Assembly (NCBI RefSeq): GCF_000317225.1
Contig: NZ_AJLL01000090.1
Span: 62,001-126,000 of the forward strand
Reading direction: 5' to 3'
DNA length: 64,000 bases
Origin: Fischerella thermalis PCC 7521
GTDB taxonomy: Bacteria > Cyanobacteriota > Cyanobacteriia > Cyanobacteriales > Nostocaceae
Every line of letters begins with the position of its first letter. Position 1 is the stretch's first letter. Shown piece by piece: positions 46,840 through 56,211 of this stretch. The position numbers and the translations under genes are program-made. Under the pieces are notes generated by a model that was not told the origin of the DNA, ran no database searches, and was given only the letters and a program-made list of their open reading frames with translations.

Positions 46840-47892
46840 TCAACAACCAACAAATGATTGAGTTTCACAAAAGACTTGTAACAAATCAATACAATTGGCG
46901 ATCGCTCCTAAATGAGCAATTTCATAACCGTGGGTGTTTTGTGTCGGGAAGGCTAAACACGCAGCACGGGCGACATGACCGAATTTCATGGCAATAGAAG
47001 CATCGCTGCCGAAACCATTTAAGATTGCAAGTTGCACTGGTATATGTAGTTGTTTAGCAGATTGGCGCAGTTGTCCATTTAAGGTTTCATCATACATACC
47101 GTAGGCATCCTGAGATAAAATTACAGGGCTTTTGCCATCTTCAATGGGGTATTCTGATGATAAAGGACAAATCTCTAAAGCAATTAAGGCATCCAAGCAT
47201 TGGTTTTGAGTAAAGTAAAGTGCGCCAATTGCCCCCACTTCTTCTTTTGCTGATGCAACTAAATAAACATCAACTGCTGGTTGTTTCATCTTTTCTGCCA
47301 GGGCTAACAAAATGGCAACGGAGGCTTTGTTATCCAGTGTATAACTGGCAACATGGTCTTTTAGCCGAATTGGATGCTTGCGATGTTTACCAATCACCAT
47401 TCTACTTCCCGGTCGAATGCCAGCAGCTTCTAGTTCCGCAGTGGTACGTTTAGTTTCAATCCAGACATCTTCCCATTTCACAGCAGTGTCTTCTTGCTGG
47501 ACTTTTTGTGGTGATTCGTGGGAAACGTGCCGAGAACCAAAACTGAGAATTCCACTGATAGTTGTATGATCGCCTAGTAAATCGACAACACCTTCACCGT
47601 AAACCCACGGAAATGCACCTCCTAATTTACGGACTTCGACTCTACCTTGTTCACCAATACTTTTGACAATTCCACCAATTTCATCTTTATGAGCAGTGAT
47701 GGCGATCGCTTGGTCAGAATTTTTACCAGGTATTTTGGCAATGATGTTATCTGCGCGATCGCACCATACTTTTACTCCCAAGTTTGTAAATCTCTGCATT
47801 AAGTATTTATTAATTTCTGTTTCAGCACCACTAGGAGAGTGGTGCATTACCAATTCTGCAATTATTTTGAATAAGTGGTCGTAATCCCACAT
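46840..47892 (-). CDS. M42 family metallopeptidase (glutamyl aminopeptidase-like)
   Basis: The product is 350 residues. M42 features are AITAHKDEIGGIV with His68 and Asp70, TLDNKASVAILLALAEKM with the bridging Asp, VASAKEEVGAIGA with the catalytic Glu pair, and NTHGYEIAHLGAI near the end with a His ligand. These are large oligomeric, two-metal aminopeptidases that trim peptides in the cytosol. There is no signal peptide. The last codons lie in CAACCAACAA repeat sequence, so the stop falls within the start of that low-complexity run; the end SFVGC may have been formed by it. Confidence 0.92.
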   Translation of the reverse strand: MWDYDHLFKIIAELVMHHSPSGAETEINKYLMQRFTNLGVKVWCDRADNIIAKIPGKNSDQAIAITAHKDEIGGIVKSIGEQGRVEVRKLGGAFPWVYGEGVVDLLGDHTTISGILSFGSRHVSHESPQKVQQEDTAVKWEDVWIETKRTTAELEAAGIRPGSRMVIGKHRKHPIRLKDHVASYTLDNKASVAILLALAEKMKQPAVDVYLVASAKEEVGAIGALYFTQNQCLDALIALEICPLSSEYPIEDGKSPVILSQDAYGMYDETLNGQLRQSAKQLHIPVQLAILNGFGSDASIAMKFGHVARAACLAFPTQNTHGYEIAHLGAIANCIDLLQVFCETQSFVGC

Positions 47893-48041
47893 AATACGAT
47901 TTTGGATTTTGGATTGTGAAACATTTATTGGATCAGCGTTTGCGATGTCAAGTTATCGCAATTTTTTTTCAAATGGGTATAAGTATACTCAGAGATATAT
48001 AAGCTTTTGAATGCAAACAATCATAATATTAGGTGGGTAAA

Positions 48042-48242
48042 ATGCAAGCTATCTCTGTTGAAAAACCTAATCTTCCTGAACCTCCAACTTTTTCTACACC
48101 TGAAGAAGAACGTCTACATCGCAAGCAACGCCTAGCAGCGGCGTTTCGCTTGTTTTCTCGTTTTGGGTTTAATGAAGGCTGGTTTAGTTTTCAACCTTTG
48201 TACGAAATGATGGTGCGACAAGAACCAGATTTGCTGGAATAA
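48042..48242 (+). pseudogene. Class II aldolase/adducin gene with in-frame internal deletion
   Basis: The frame of 66 codons begins MQAISVEKPNLPEPPTF and RLHRKQRLAAAFRLFSRFGF then NEG, which is the N-terminal end of cyanobacterial class II aldolase/adducin-like proteins. It then passes directly to WFSFQPLYEMMVRQEPDLLE, which is the C-terminal end of the same family. About 170 residues, including all metal ligands, are missing, yet the frame is kept. A GTG at 48033 is an alternative start. The product could still be made but cannot be an active enzyme. Family assignment is from recalled motifs at both ends. Confidence 0.8.
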
Positions 48243-48254
48243 GCTTGAGTATTC

Positions 48255-49238
48255 CTATTGTTTCAACAGCAGCAAATCCTCAGATTCCTGATTTGGCCAA
48301 GGTGCGGGCACGGGCTGAGTATCCAGCGCGGAGAGTGCTGTTTCTGCTACGATGCTGTGGGCGCGTGTCGTCGGATGTACACTATCCCAAAATAAATATT
48401 CATTTGGATTAGTACATACAGTGAAATTTCCTTGGGCAATATCGTCAAAATCACCTACTAGACAAGCATCGGTAACATTGGTAAGACCAAATTCGCTAGG
48501 AAAACGTCGCACCCTTTGAAATAGGGAATTAATATTAATAGGAATAATATTAACGCCAGGAACTGTACTCAAACTACTTAAAGTTGCTGCCAATGCTATG
48601 TTATGTTTGCGGCTTAAACTTGTTAATTGACTGGAATTTTCTTGACCTGATGTCAAAGGAAGCTTGCCTAAATCTGGTAAGTTAATTACCATGATATTTT
48701 TAGCACCCGCAAGGGCTAGTAATGCTACTGATCTTGATAAATTTGCAATTGGTTGGCTAACATCAGTGACATTACCAAATACATAATCATTGCTACCACC
48801 CCAAACAATATAAAGTGCGTTTGGATCAGCTGATTGATTGCTTTCTCGTAAGGAGCGGGTAAATAAACCAACCTGCCCAAGCACTCCTGGTAATAATGAT
48901 TCAGGAACAAAAGTATTACTCAGACCAGAGCTACTTCCAGCAAAGGCATAATTAATACCATCGGTGGGGGTGCTGTTCTGTAACTCAGTAAATAAAGTCG
49001 GGGATAATCCTAGCTCGTCTCCTAGAGATTCTACCCATACCTGGCCATTGGACAAACGTCCATCAGAGTAGGGTGGACTTGGTGGAATTTGGGATTTGGT
49101 GGCGTTATGAAGATTACCAGGATCAGAAAGACTATCACCAAATACGTAAATTTTACTAATATGTGTTGTAGCTAAAGATTTCAGCGGCAACAGAAAAGAT
49201 ATGAGCAAAAATCCTGCCGCAATCAGTCCTTTTTTCAT
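48255..49238 (-). CDS. SGNH/GDSL esterase-lipase, exported
   Basis: The product is 327 residues from ATG 49238; AAGGAC eight bases before it decides this start over an upstream one at 49298. A signal peptide (about 1-23, ending KSLAT) is followed by block I VFGDSLSDPGN with the nucleophile Ser36. Other blocks are YIVWGGSNDYVF, VINLPDLGKLP and, near the end, FWDSVHPTTRAHSIVA with the Asp/His pair. Secreted GDSL enzymes cleave esters of lipids or polysaccharides. It is convergent with the aldolase relic, with 12 bases between the stops. Confidence 0.9.
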   Translation of the reverse strand: MKKGLIAAGFLLISFLLPLKSLATTHISKIYVFGDSLSDPGNLHNATKSQIPPSPPYSDGRLSNGQVWVESLGDELGLSPTLFTELQNSTPTDGINYAFAGSSSGLSNTFVPESLLPGVLGQVGLFTRSLRESNQSADPNALYIVWGGSNDYVFGNVTDVSQPIANLSRSVALLALAGAKNIMVINLPDLGKLPLTSGQENSSQLTSLSRKHNIALAATLSSLSTVPGVNIIPININSLFQRVRRFPSEFGLTNVTDACLVGDFDDIAQGNFTVCTNPNEYLFWDSVHPTTRAHSIVAETALSALDTQPVPAPWPNQESEDLLLLKQ

Positions 49239-49585
49239 ATTAATTTTGTCCTTATTATTGATAGCTAGATCTGCAAAAAGACTAGTTTTTCTAAACAAAT
49301 TAACTCATACTAAGTTGTATTTAAAAACCTCACCCCCATCCCCTAATCCCCATTCCCTTAAGGGAGTAGGGACTCCGAACTCACACAGAGGGATGCCAAA
49401 GGCGGGGTGAGGTAATATCATATGAATGCAACTCGGTACCAAATATTTTTGTTATCTAATAAAGCTTGCTCATTAAAAATGACTACGTAAAGCTACGTAG
49501 TCAGAAGGATTTTATCATGAGTAAGTCAAATCTTCGCCAATATTTATCTTTACTATTTCTTATTATGGCTAAAAATGAAAAATGT
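49239..49585. other. Intergenic region with inverted-repeat element
   Basis: Between the GDSL and SLH genes. 49328-49412 begins CCTCACCCC and ends GGGGTGAGG, with a TTAAGGGAGTAGGG centre; it resembles dispersed intergenic repeats. The terminator of the SLH gene is at 49475-49502. Confidence 0.55.
49475..49502 (-). terminator. Probable terminator of the SLH gene
   Basis: GACTACGTA-AAGC-TACGTAGTC has perfect 9-bp arms (49481-49502). On the minus strand it is followed by ATTTTTAATG. It lies 84 bases past the SLH stop codon. Confidence 0.6.
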
Positions 49586-51010
49586 TCACTGCTGAGCCTG
49601 ACTCTGTGTTAATTTCAAAGCCTCAGTTGCCGATATACCCTCGCCTTGAGTACCAAAGTACCATAACGCCGCCGCCGCTTCAGCCCGAGTTACTGGTTTT
49701 TTAGGTTGGAAAAGCGTCGTATAGCCATAGACTCGACGAATATTTGATTGTTCTCCATTTTGGAAATCAGCTAGTATCGCTCGTAACGCCTTGGGGTCAA
49801 TTTTTGCTGCATCCTGGAAACCCCAAGTTTGGCTGACTGCACTGACACTAGCAGTAGGTAAAGCTTGGCGGGTATCCAGAGGTACTTTCGACATGAGTAA
49901 TTGTTCACGCGTCAATGGTGCATCTGGACGAAACAAAACTTGTGTAGAATCCCCAGACAAAAGACTCGGAAATAAACCACTTTCAGCTAGTCCTTGAATA
50001 GCTGAAAAATCTGGATCTGTTTTTGGTACATCACTAAAAGCTGGTTGTGCGTTTGCTGATGCCAAGCGAATCCGTTTAGATGGAATGTTGGCATACATAG
50101 CATTATTAGCAGCTACTAGCCAACGAGCATATTCTCTACGAGTGATGTTTTTATTTGGTTCAAACAGGTTGGTTGTGGCTGTGGAATTGTTTTTCGTAGC
50201 TTGAGACTCTACAGACAAAACACCCAAACGAGCGACATCTTGAATATATTTTTGCAGTTCTTGGGGTGCTTTGTTTAAGTCGCTGAATTCTTGAGTGCTG
50301 GATGTTACTGTTGGTGTAGAGTTACTAGTATTGGATGTACCATTTGGTTGGGTGAGTGAACCTTCTGGTTGTACAGGGCCAATGAACTGTGGATTGCCTG
50401 GTTGAGGGGCATTATCATTACTGGTAATTTCGCTGCTGGGATTTGGGCTAGCTTGAGCTGTAGTTGTGGAGTTTGGCTGGTACTCAATGAGGAGTTCGGT
50501 GGCTGTCTGTGGTTGATTGGGTGCAGCGTTAGTGACTGACTTTGGTTGAATAGAAACTACAAGCTGCAAATCATTGCGCTTTGCGATAAAAGTACCACCA
50601 CTGTCATCAGCAGGTTGTTGAGAAACCTGCCAATTATTACTTGGCAACTGATTGCGATAAAAACTGGCAATGAAATTGCTTGGATCAGAACTCAGCCAGC
50701 GAGTAGTTACTTTGTTTTCTGAGTTAGTTGCAGCAGACACTTCCTGTATTTGGGCGTTGGGATATATAGGGATATCTTTGGGGAAATCCGCTGGTAATTG
50801 GACTGTTGGCTGGGTGGATTGGTTGGGATTTTGGCGATCGCTATTAGGCTTTTGGTTAGCGCCAAAAATAACTGGGTTATCTTTGAGTCGAGGATCTGCC
50901 GCTAAAGACTGCTCAAGGCTTTTACCAATATTACTATTGGTACAGGCTGTGAGTGAAGTAAGTAATACTGCCAAACTGAGAAGGACAGCTGAACGTTGAA
51001 AGTACAGCAC
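49586..51010 (-). CDS. SLH-domain lipoprotein
   Basis: The product is 474 residues from GTG 51010. The leader ends LLTSLTACTN, a lipobox with Cys23. Residues about 65-180 form a compact region (DFPKDIPIYPNAQIQEVSA; TRWLSSDPSNFIASFYRNQL) of unknown type. A Ser/Thr/Pro/Gln-rich linker (about 185-245) leads to S-layer homology repeats (about 250-465): ITRREYARWLVAANN, DVPKTDPDFSAIQGLAESG, LTREQLLMSKV and PVTRAEAAAALWYFG. SLH repeats bind cell-wall polymers, so it may link the outer envelope to peptidoglycan. The long linker is typical of surface-exposed lipoproteins. Confidence 0.88.
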   Translation of the reverse strand: MLYFQRSAVLLSLAVLLTSLTACTNSNIGKSLEQSLAADPRLKDNPVIFGANQKPNSDRQNPNQSTQPTVQLPADFPKDIPIYPNAQIQEVSAATNSENKVTTRWLSSDPSNFIASFYRNQLPSNNWQVSQQPADDSGGTFIAKRNDLQLVVSIQPKSVTNAAPNQPQTATELLIEYQPNSTTTAQASPNPSSEITSNDNAPQPGNPQFIGPVQPEGSLTQPNGTSNTSNSTPTVTSSTQEFSDLNKAPQELQKYIQDVARLGVLSVESQATKNNSTATTNLFEPNKNITRREYARWLVAANNAMYANIPSKRIRLASANAQPAFSDVPKTDPDFSAIQGLAESGLFPSLLSGDSTQVLFRPDAPLTREQLLMSKVPLDTRQALPTASVSAVSQTWGFQDAAKIDPKALRAILADFQNGEQSNIRRVYGYTTLFQPKKPVTRAEAAAALWYFGTQGEGISATEALKLTQSQAQQ

Positions 51011-51856
51011 AGGAAATCAAAAATTGAGTGTCAATTCCTACCCTAGCGTATTTGAACAGGGAACGGGGAAAGGGGAATGGGGAGACAAGGGAGAATAATA
51101 CACTAACACCCCAATTCCCAATCCCTGATTCCAGGTGTGAACTGTAGTCGAAGGTGCTAAGCTGGAAATAAGACCACACCTGCTTTAACCAACTACAGAA
51201 AAGGAAAGCGATCGCTAGGACTATTTAGCTGAAGATGGTAAGCTATATAAGCCAAAACCAAAAACTACCAGTGCTAGCCATTTCAAAAACTTGATGGTAT
51301 TGCACGGCTGGTGGTAGTTCGCCGATTTTGTTGTTAGCGCTAAAGTGCAACTAAAAACCCATCAGTAATTATTTTGACATTCCGCTGCAAAGCATTCAAG
51401 CTTGGTAGTGTTTCCCAAGAATCTTGAAATCGTGTGATTGGGAAAATGCGGTTGTGGTTTGTACTCAATTTAGCTGTGTGATTAACAGCTGTATCAGTGT
51501 GTTATTGGTGATGCGATCGCCCTTAACTTTGGGCTTAGTTTACATCCCCAATAGCCTGTTCTTGTCATAGTCAAAAACCTATTGTATAAATCAATTCATC
51601 TGCTCTTGACGAAAGATTTTGATTTGGCGAGGATCGCAACTTAGGCTCTAGAGCATAAGACCTGTCACTACAGTGGAGCAAACAGTTAAAAAAGACATGA
51701 TTTTATCTCAAAAACCAATGGGTAATAGGAGTATGAAAAATCTAAAATAGATATTAAATTGAAAAACAAGAAAGACCATTATCATCGACATACGCCAATC
51801 GATTTTACTTTTTGTTAAGCGTCGTCGGTTTGTTACCAGTGCTAAAACACGATTAC
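51011..51856. other. Intergenic region before sasA
   Basis: 846 bases with no gene identified. It has a GGGAACGGGGAAAGGGGAAT low-complexity stretch (51059-51078) and an inverted repeat AACTACCA (51263-51270) / TGGTAGTT (51312-51319) that could form a long hairpin. The sasA promoter is expected in the right part. Confidence 0.4.
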
Positions 51857-53044
51857 ATGCAAGCTTCCCAGGATCAGCCTATTTCTTCTGAAGCTCCACT
51901 ACAGTTGTTACTTTTTGTCGATGGACGACCAAAGTCTCGACAACAAGTCCAGCGAATTCGTGCGTATCTGAAAGAATTGCAGGCTGACTACAAGTTTGAA
52001 CTCCAAATTGTTGATGTTGGACAACAACCCTATTTGGCTGAACACTTTAAATTGGTAGCAACACCAGCTTTAATCAAAATTCACCCAGAACCTCGACATG
52101 TTCTGGCTGGTAGTAATATAATTACGCAGCTCAAAAGCTGGTGGCCTCGCTGGCAAGCCGCAGTGGATGCCTATGTAAAATTACAGACTGACCTGCAAGA
52201 AAATACAGAGGATAACGGTCGTAATGCTTCATCTTCTAAATCCTCTATTCGTTCGGTGGCTCTCTCCGCCGAACTGCTACACCTGTCAGATGAAATTTTT
52301 CGCTTAAAACAAGAGAAAGAGCAACTCGAAGAGCAATTGCAATTTAAAGACAGGGTGATTGCGATGTTAGCTCATGACCTTCGCAATCCCCTAACAGCCA
52401 CTGCCATAGCTATAGAAACTCTACAATCCAACTATAATCCAGACAAAGCAGGTTTTGAGCGGCTAACGCCAACAACGACAACTAACTTATTTAAACAAGC
52501 TCGTAACCAGACTCGCATCATAGACCGTATGATTACTGACCTTTTGCAAGCAGGTCGTAATAACGAGCGAGAATTTCCAGTCAAGCCGCAAAAAACGAAT
52601 TTGGGACAACTGTGCTTGGATGTATTGGAAGAATTGAGCGATCGCTATGCAGCTAAATCCTTAAAAGTAGAAAAGGATATTCCCAAAGATTTGCCCCAAG
52701 TTTACGCCGATCCAGAACGCATCCGTCAGGTATTGATAAACCTCCTGGATAATGCCATTAAATATACACCAGAAGGCGGTACAATCTCTGTGGCAGGACT
52801 GCACCGCACAACCCAAAAAGTTCAATTTAGTATTGGTGATACAGGACCTGGTATACCTGAAGAAAATCGCGATCGGATTTTTGAAAACCATTTCCGCCTA
52901 GAACGAGATGAAAGTAAAGAAGGCTATGGCATCGGTCTGTGTTTGTGCCAACGTATCATCCGCGCTCACTACGGTCAAATATGGGTAGATTCTTCACCCA
53001 GTAACGGTGCATGGTTCCACTTTACATTGCCAGTGTATATGTAG
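51857..53044 (+). CDS. sasA: Circadian clock output histidine kinase SasA
   Basis: The product is 395 residues from ATG 51857; a TTG at 51812 would add fifteen. The N-terminal thioredoxin-like KaiB-type domain (about 12-105; [35 protein letters not shown]) binds KaiC. A coiled coil (about 145-165) leads to HisKA with His173 in [15 protein letters not shown] and an HATPase domain ([40 protein letters not shown]). SasA is stimulated by KaiC and passes phosphate to the regulator RpaA to set daily gene expression. Neither the kai genes nor rpaA are in the window. The ATG fits the conserved start MQASQ. Confidence 0.95.
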   Translation: MQASQDQPISSEAPLQLLLFVDGRPKSRQQVQRIRAYLKELQADYKFELQIVDVGQQPYLAEHFKLVATPALIKIHPEPRHVLAGSNIITQLKSWWPRWQAAVDAYVKLQTDLQENTEDNGRNASSSKSSIRSVALSAELLHLSDEIFRLKQEKEQLEEQLQFKDRVIAMLAHDLRNPLTATAIAIETLQSNYNPDKAGFERLTPTTTTNLFKQARNQTRIIDRMITDLLQAGRNNEREFPVKPQKTNLGQLCLDVLEELSDRYAAKSLKVEKDIPKDLPQVYADPERIRQVLINLLDNAIKYTPEGGTISVAGLHRTTQKVQFSIGDTGPGIPEENRDRIFENHFRLERDESKEGYGIGLCLCQRIIRAHYGQIWVDSSPSNGAWFHFTLPVYM

Positions 53045-53478
53045 TTGTTGATTGTTGGTTGTTAGTGGTTTATTACCCCTCATACTCCTCATAGTCCTCA
53101 TACTCCCGACCTCCCCATCACTCCACCCTAAGCCTCTGATACCGTTTCACTATATAAGTCTGATACATTTAGTGGCTAAGGAGACAAGGAAGACAAGGGA
53201 GAGAATTGGTATCAAAAATTTTGTGAAATGGTATCAGCATACCTTTACACCCTACTACTTGGTAAATTTAATCACAAGATTAGCGCTTGCAACTATGGGT
53301 GCGAAAGTGCTTTAATAGCCTTGCTTCTTGCTCGAGTATCTTGCTTGAATAGACTGTGTGTGATATTAACTTACACATTCAACTATATTCAAATCATGAA
53401 GACACAAAAATAGGACAGATTATAATTAAGTCCTTAAAGTAAAAAGTAAATCCCCTCAAAGCTTAATTAGGAGCATAT
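53045..53478. other. Intergenic region with MITE-like element B
   Basis: 434 bases: a GTTGTTGATTGTTGGTTGTT run after sasA, a CTCATACTCC repeat, element B copy 2 (53136-53237), then A/T-rich sequence leading to the SPFH gene. Confidence 0.6.
53136..53237 (+). mobile_element. MITE-like element B, copy 2 (102 bp)
   Basis: CTGATACCGTTTCAC (53136-53150) and GTGAAATGGTATCAG (53223-53237) are inverted copies with one mismatch. The non-coding centre (AAGTCTGATACATTTAGTGG, then GACAAGGAAGACAAGGG) matches 41944-42052 read in reverse. Confidence 0.75.
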
Positions 53479-54318
53479 ATGGAACCAATCATTGCTATAG
53501 TCTTAGTGCTTATGGGCTATGCCTTAGGCTCTGCTAAATTAATTAACGAAGGCAATGAAGCTCTTGTAGAGCGTTTAGGTAAATATCATCGCAAACTAGA
53601 CCCTGGTCTAAACTTCATTATTCCCTTGCTAGATCAAATTGTGATGGAGGATACGACAAGAGAACAAATTTTAGACATCAAGCCTCAAAATATTATTACT
53701 AAAGATAATATCTATGTAGAAATTGACGCAGTATTATTTTGGCGGATTCAAGATATTAAGAAAAGCTATTATGAGATTGAAGATCTGCAAACAGCGCTGT
53801 CTCAATTGGCTACAACCACTATTAGAGAAATCCTGGCTCAACACACCTTGGAAGAAACTAATGTCTTGCGATCTGATATGGATAGAGCTATATTGGACAG
53901 CTTAAATGCTATTACACCCAAATGGGGAGTAGAAGTCCTGCGCGTAGATATTCAAAGTATTACCCTACCTGAAAGTGTGCGGAAGTCGATGGAAGAGCAG
54001 CGAGCAGCTGAAATTAAAAGCCGTGCTGCTATTTTAGAAGCAGAAGGGGAACGGCAAGCCGCAGTTAAAAAAGCAGAAGGAACCAAGAGGTCGATGGAAA
54101 TCATTGCTGAAGCTTTACGTGATAACCCTGGAAACAAGGATATTTTGCGGTATCTTGTAGCACAAGATTATATTAATGCCAGTTACAGACTAGGTGAAAG
54201 CGAAAATGCCAAAGTCGTGTTTGTAGACCCTGGAAAATCTGCTGATATGATGGAATTGATTGCTCAGACGGTATCTCAAGAAGGTAATAACAACAAATCA
54301 GAGAATGGTTCTGTATAA
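53479..54318 (+). CDS. SPFH/Band 7 stomatin-like protein (slipin)
   Basis: The product is 279 residues. A membrane helix at the N-terminus (about 3-22) is followed by the Band 7 domain (about 25-185; LVERLGKYHRKLDPGLNFII, TREQILDIKPQNIITKDNI) and a coiled coil rich in Ala/Glu (about 190-225; KSRAAILEAEGERQAAVKKA). Stomatin-like proteins form membrane-bound rings and assist membrane protein quality control, often with an NfeD or a protease partner; none is adjacent. TAGGAG lies 6 bases before the ATG, a good ribosome site. Confidence 0.92.
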   Translation: MEPIIAIVLVLMGYALGSAKLINEGNEALVERLGKYHRKLDPGLNFIIPLLDQIVMEDTTREQILDIKPQNIITKDNIYVEIDAVLFWRIQDIKKSYYEIEDLQTALSQLATTTIREILAQHTLEETNVLRSDMDRAILDSLNAITPKWGVEVLRVDIQSITLPESVRKSMEEQRAAEIKSRAAILEAEGERQAAVKKAEGTKRSMEIIAEALRDNPGNKDILRYLVAQDYINASYRLGESENAKVVFVDPGKSADMMELIAQTVSQEGNNNKSENGSV

Positions 54319-54399
54319 AAAAGTCATTGGTTACTTGTCATTTGTCATAATCACAACTAACAAAAAACAAACAACCAACTAACAACAATCAACAAATAG

Positions 54400-55245
54400 T
54401 CACGACTGTCGAAAAATTGCATCTGCAACTAAGCAAACATCATGCATTTGTTTGACATCGTGAACTCGGAGGATGTCAGTTCCTGCAAAGATAGCAGCAC
54501 AACATGCCGCTGCTGTTCCCCAAACACGAGCTTTCGGGTCTGGTTGGTTTAAAATGTGACCAATAAAACTTTTACGCGATGGACCTACCAAAATCGGACA
54601 GTTAAACTTTCGTAATTCCGGCAAACGGCGAAAAATTTCTAAATTTTGCTCGTAGTTCTTGGCAAAACCGATGCCAGGATCGATGATAATTTTTTGTTGA
54701 TCAATACCTGTAGCTATTGCTGTTGCAATTCGTTCTGAGAAAAAATTGCCAATCTCCCCCATTAAATCTTGATAGTCAGTCATTTTTTGCATGGTTTGAG
54801 GGGTTCCACGCATATGCATTAAAATAATTGGCACACCCAACTTGGCTACAGATGGTAGCATTTCTGGGTCAAACATGCCTCCAGAAATATCATTAACTAT
54901 ATCTGCACCTGCTTCTCGTGCAGCGATCGCGACTTCTGAGCGTGTAGTATCTACAGAAATTGGTAGGGAAATTTCTGGGCGTAAGACCTGTAATACCGGC
55001 AAAACACGGTTGAGTTCCTCAGTGACAGAAATTTGCTCTGCTCCAGGGCGAGTTGATTGACCGCCGATATCGATAATATCTGCCCCAGCTGCTTGGAGTG
55101 CTTGCGCCTGGGCTAAAGCAGAAGCGATCGCATTAAATTCGCCACCATCACTAAAACTATCAGGCGTAACATTTAAAACGCCCATCAAATAAGTCCGCCG
55201 TCCCCACTCGAAACAGCGATCGCGGATAGTCAAGTTGCTTGTCAT
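54400..55245 (-). CDS. folP: Dihydropteroate synthase
   Basis: The product is 281 residues. It joins p-aminobenzoate to the pterin pyrophosphate in folate synthesis. The signatures are GVLNVTPDSFSDGGEF, DIIDIGGQSTRPGAEQI, DIVNDISGG, ILMHMRGTPQTM, IIIDPGIGFAKNYEQNLEI, GPSRKSFIGHIL and RVHDVKQM. All key loops are present. It follows tpiA by 43 bases on the same strand, an arrangement found in other cyanobacteria; the gap contains a small palindrome. The stop is followed by CAACAATCAACAA-type repeat sequence. Confidence 0.96.
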   Translation of the reverse strand: MTSNLTIRDRCFEWGRRTYLMGVLNVTPDSFSDGGEFNAIASALAQAQALQAAGADIIDIGGQSTRPGAEQISVTEELNRVLPVLQVLRPEISLPISVDTTRSEVAIAAREAGADIVNDISGGMFDPEMLPSVAKLGVPIILMHMRGTPQTMQKMTDYQDLMGEIGNFFSERIATAIATGIDQQKIIIDPGIGFAKNYEQNLEIFRRLPELRKFNCPILVGPSRKSFIGHILNQPDPKARVWGTAAACCAAIFAGTDILRVHDVKQMHDVCLVADAIFRQS

Positions 55246-55256
55246 CTCACTAGGCT

Positions 55257-55275
55257 AGGTGGGCATTGCCCACCT
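55257..55275. repeat. Perfect hairpin between tpiA and folP
   Basis: AGGTGGGC-ATT-GCCCACCT has perfect 8-bp arms. No U-run follows on either strand, so it may serve in transcript processing or be a dispersed palindrome. Confidence 0.7.
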
Positions 55276-55288
55276 CACTACTTGTAAT

Positions 55289-56014
55289 TCACTTGTAATT
55301 CACAATCCGGGCAAAACTTGCTGGTTCTAGACTTGCTCCTCCCACCAACACACCATCGATTTCTGGCTGAGCCATAATTTCATCAATATTATTCGGTTTG
55401 ACTGAACCGCCATACTGAATCGGCACATCAGGGTTTTTTAATTGCTTGCGAATAACACCGATGACTCGATTGGCTTCACTGGCTTCACAGGTATCGCCAG
55501 TACCAATCGCCCAAATTGGTTCGTAAGCAATCACCAAATTACCCTGATCGATATTTACTAAGTCTGTTTCTAGCTGACTGATAATCAGTGATTCTGTTTC
55601 CCCCGCATCTCGTTGTTGTTTAGTTTCGCCTACACACAAAATCGGAATCAAACCATGTTTTTGAGCAGCTTTCAGGCGTAAATTGACGGTTTCATCCGTT
55701 TCCCCAAAATACTGGCGTCGTTCACTGTGACCGACAATTACATAGCGTACCCCGATTTCTTGCAACATCGGTCCGGAAATTTCACCCGTATAGGGACCAC
55801 TGTCTTCCCAGTGGACATTTTGCGCCCCCAGTTGTACACGGCTACCATGCAAACTTTTAGATAAAACATTTAAATCAGTGAAGGGTACACATAATACCAC
55901 TTCTCTATCTTGGGGGGTATCTTCTAAGGTAGGCAGAAATCCCTTGAGAAACTCCTGGGATTCTACCTGGGTTTTGAACATTTTCCAGTTTCCGGCAATT
56001 ACTATTTTCCGCAC
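55289..56014 (-). CDS. tpiA: Triosephosphate isomerase
   Basis: The product is 241 residues from GTG 56014, giving the usual start [15 protein letters not shown]; an upstream TTG at 56044 would add ten residues with no known counterpart. The catalytic residues are visible: Lys in GNWKM, His in IVGHSERRQ and Glu in [13 protein letters not shown], with the phosphate loop [10 protein letters not shown] and GVLVGGASL. The enzyme interconverts dihydroxyacetone phosphate and glyceraldehyde 3-phosphate in glycolysis and the Calvin cycle. It is the first gene of the tpiA-folP pair. Confidence 0.96.
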   Translation of the reverse strand: MRKIVIAGNWKMFKTQVESQEFLKGFLPTLEDTPQDREVVLCVPFTDLNVLSKSLHGSRVQLGAQNVHWEDSGPYTGEISGPMLQEIGVRYVIVGHSERRQYFGETDETVNLRLKAAQKHGLIPILCVGETKQQRDAGETESLIISQLETDLVNIDQGNLVIAYEPIWAIGTGDTCEASEANRVIGVIRKQLKNPDVPIQYGGSVKPNNIDEIMAQPEIDGVLVGGASLEPASFARIVNYK

Positions 56015-56136
56015 AGGTGATTCGTCAAGCTCAAAACTATACACAATGCAATCTTCAGTTTAGGACTTTTTGTTAATCATTTGTTAAATTTTTGGTCATT
56101 TGTTATTTGTCTTGGGTGTCTCCTTATATTCCCAAG

Positions 56137-56175
56137 CAAAAACAGAAGGCGACTTTCTCAACAAACCACCTTCTG
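56137..56175 (-). terminator. Intrinsic terminator of the TerB-like gene
   Basis: On the minus strand CAGAAGG and CCTTCTG (56169-56175 and 56143-56149) form a 7-bp stem extended by weak pairs, followed by TTTTTGC. It lies about 37 bases past the stop codon of the gene at 56212. Confidence 0.72.
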
Positions 56176-56211
56176 AATCGGAATATTATGAAGTGCGATC
56201 GCCTACTAAAA

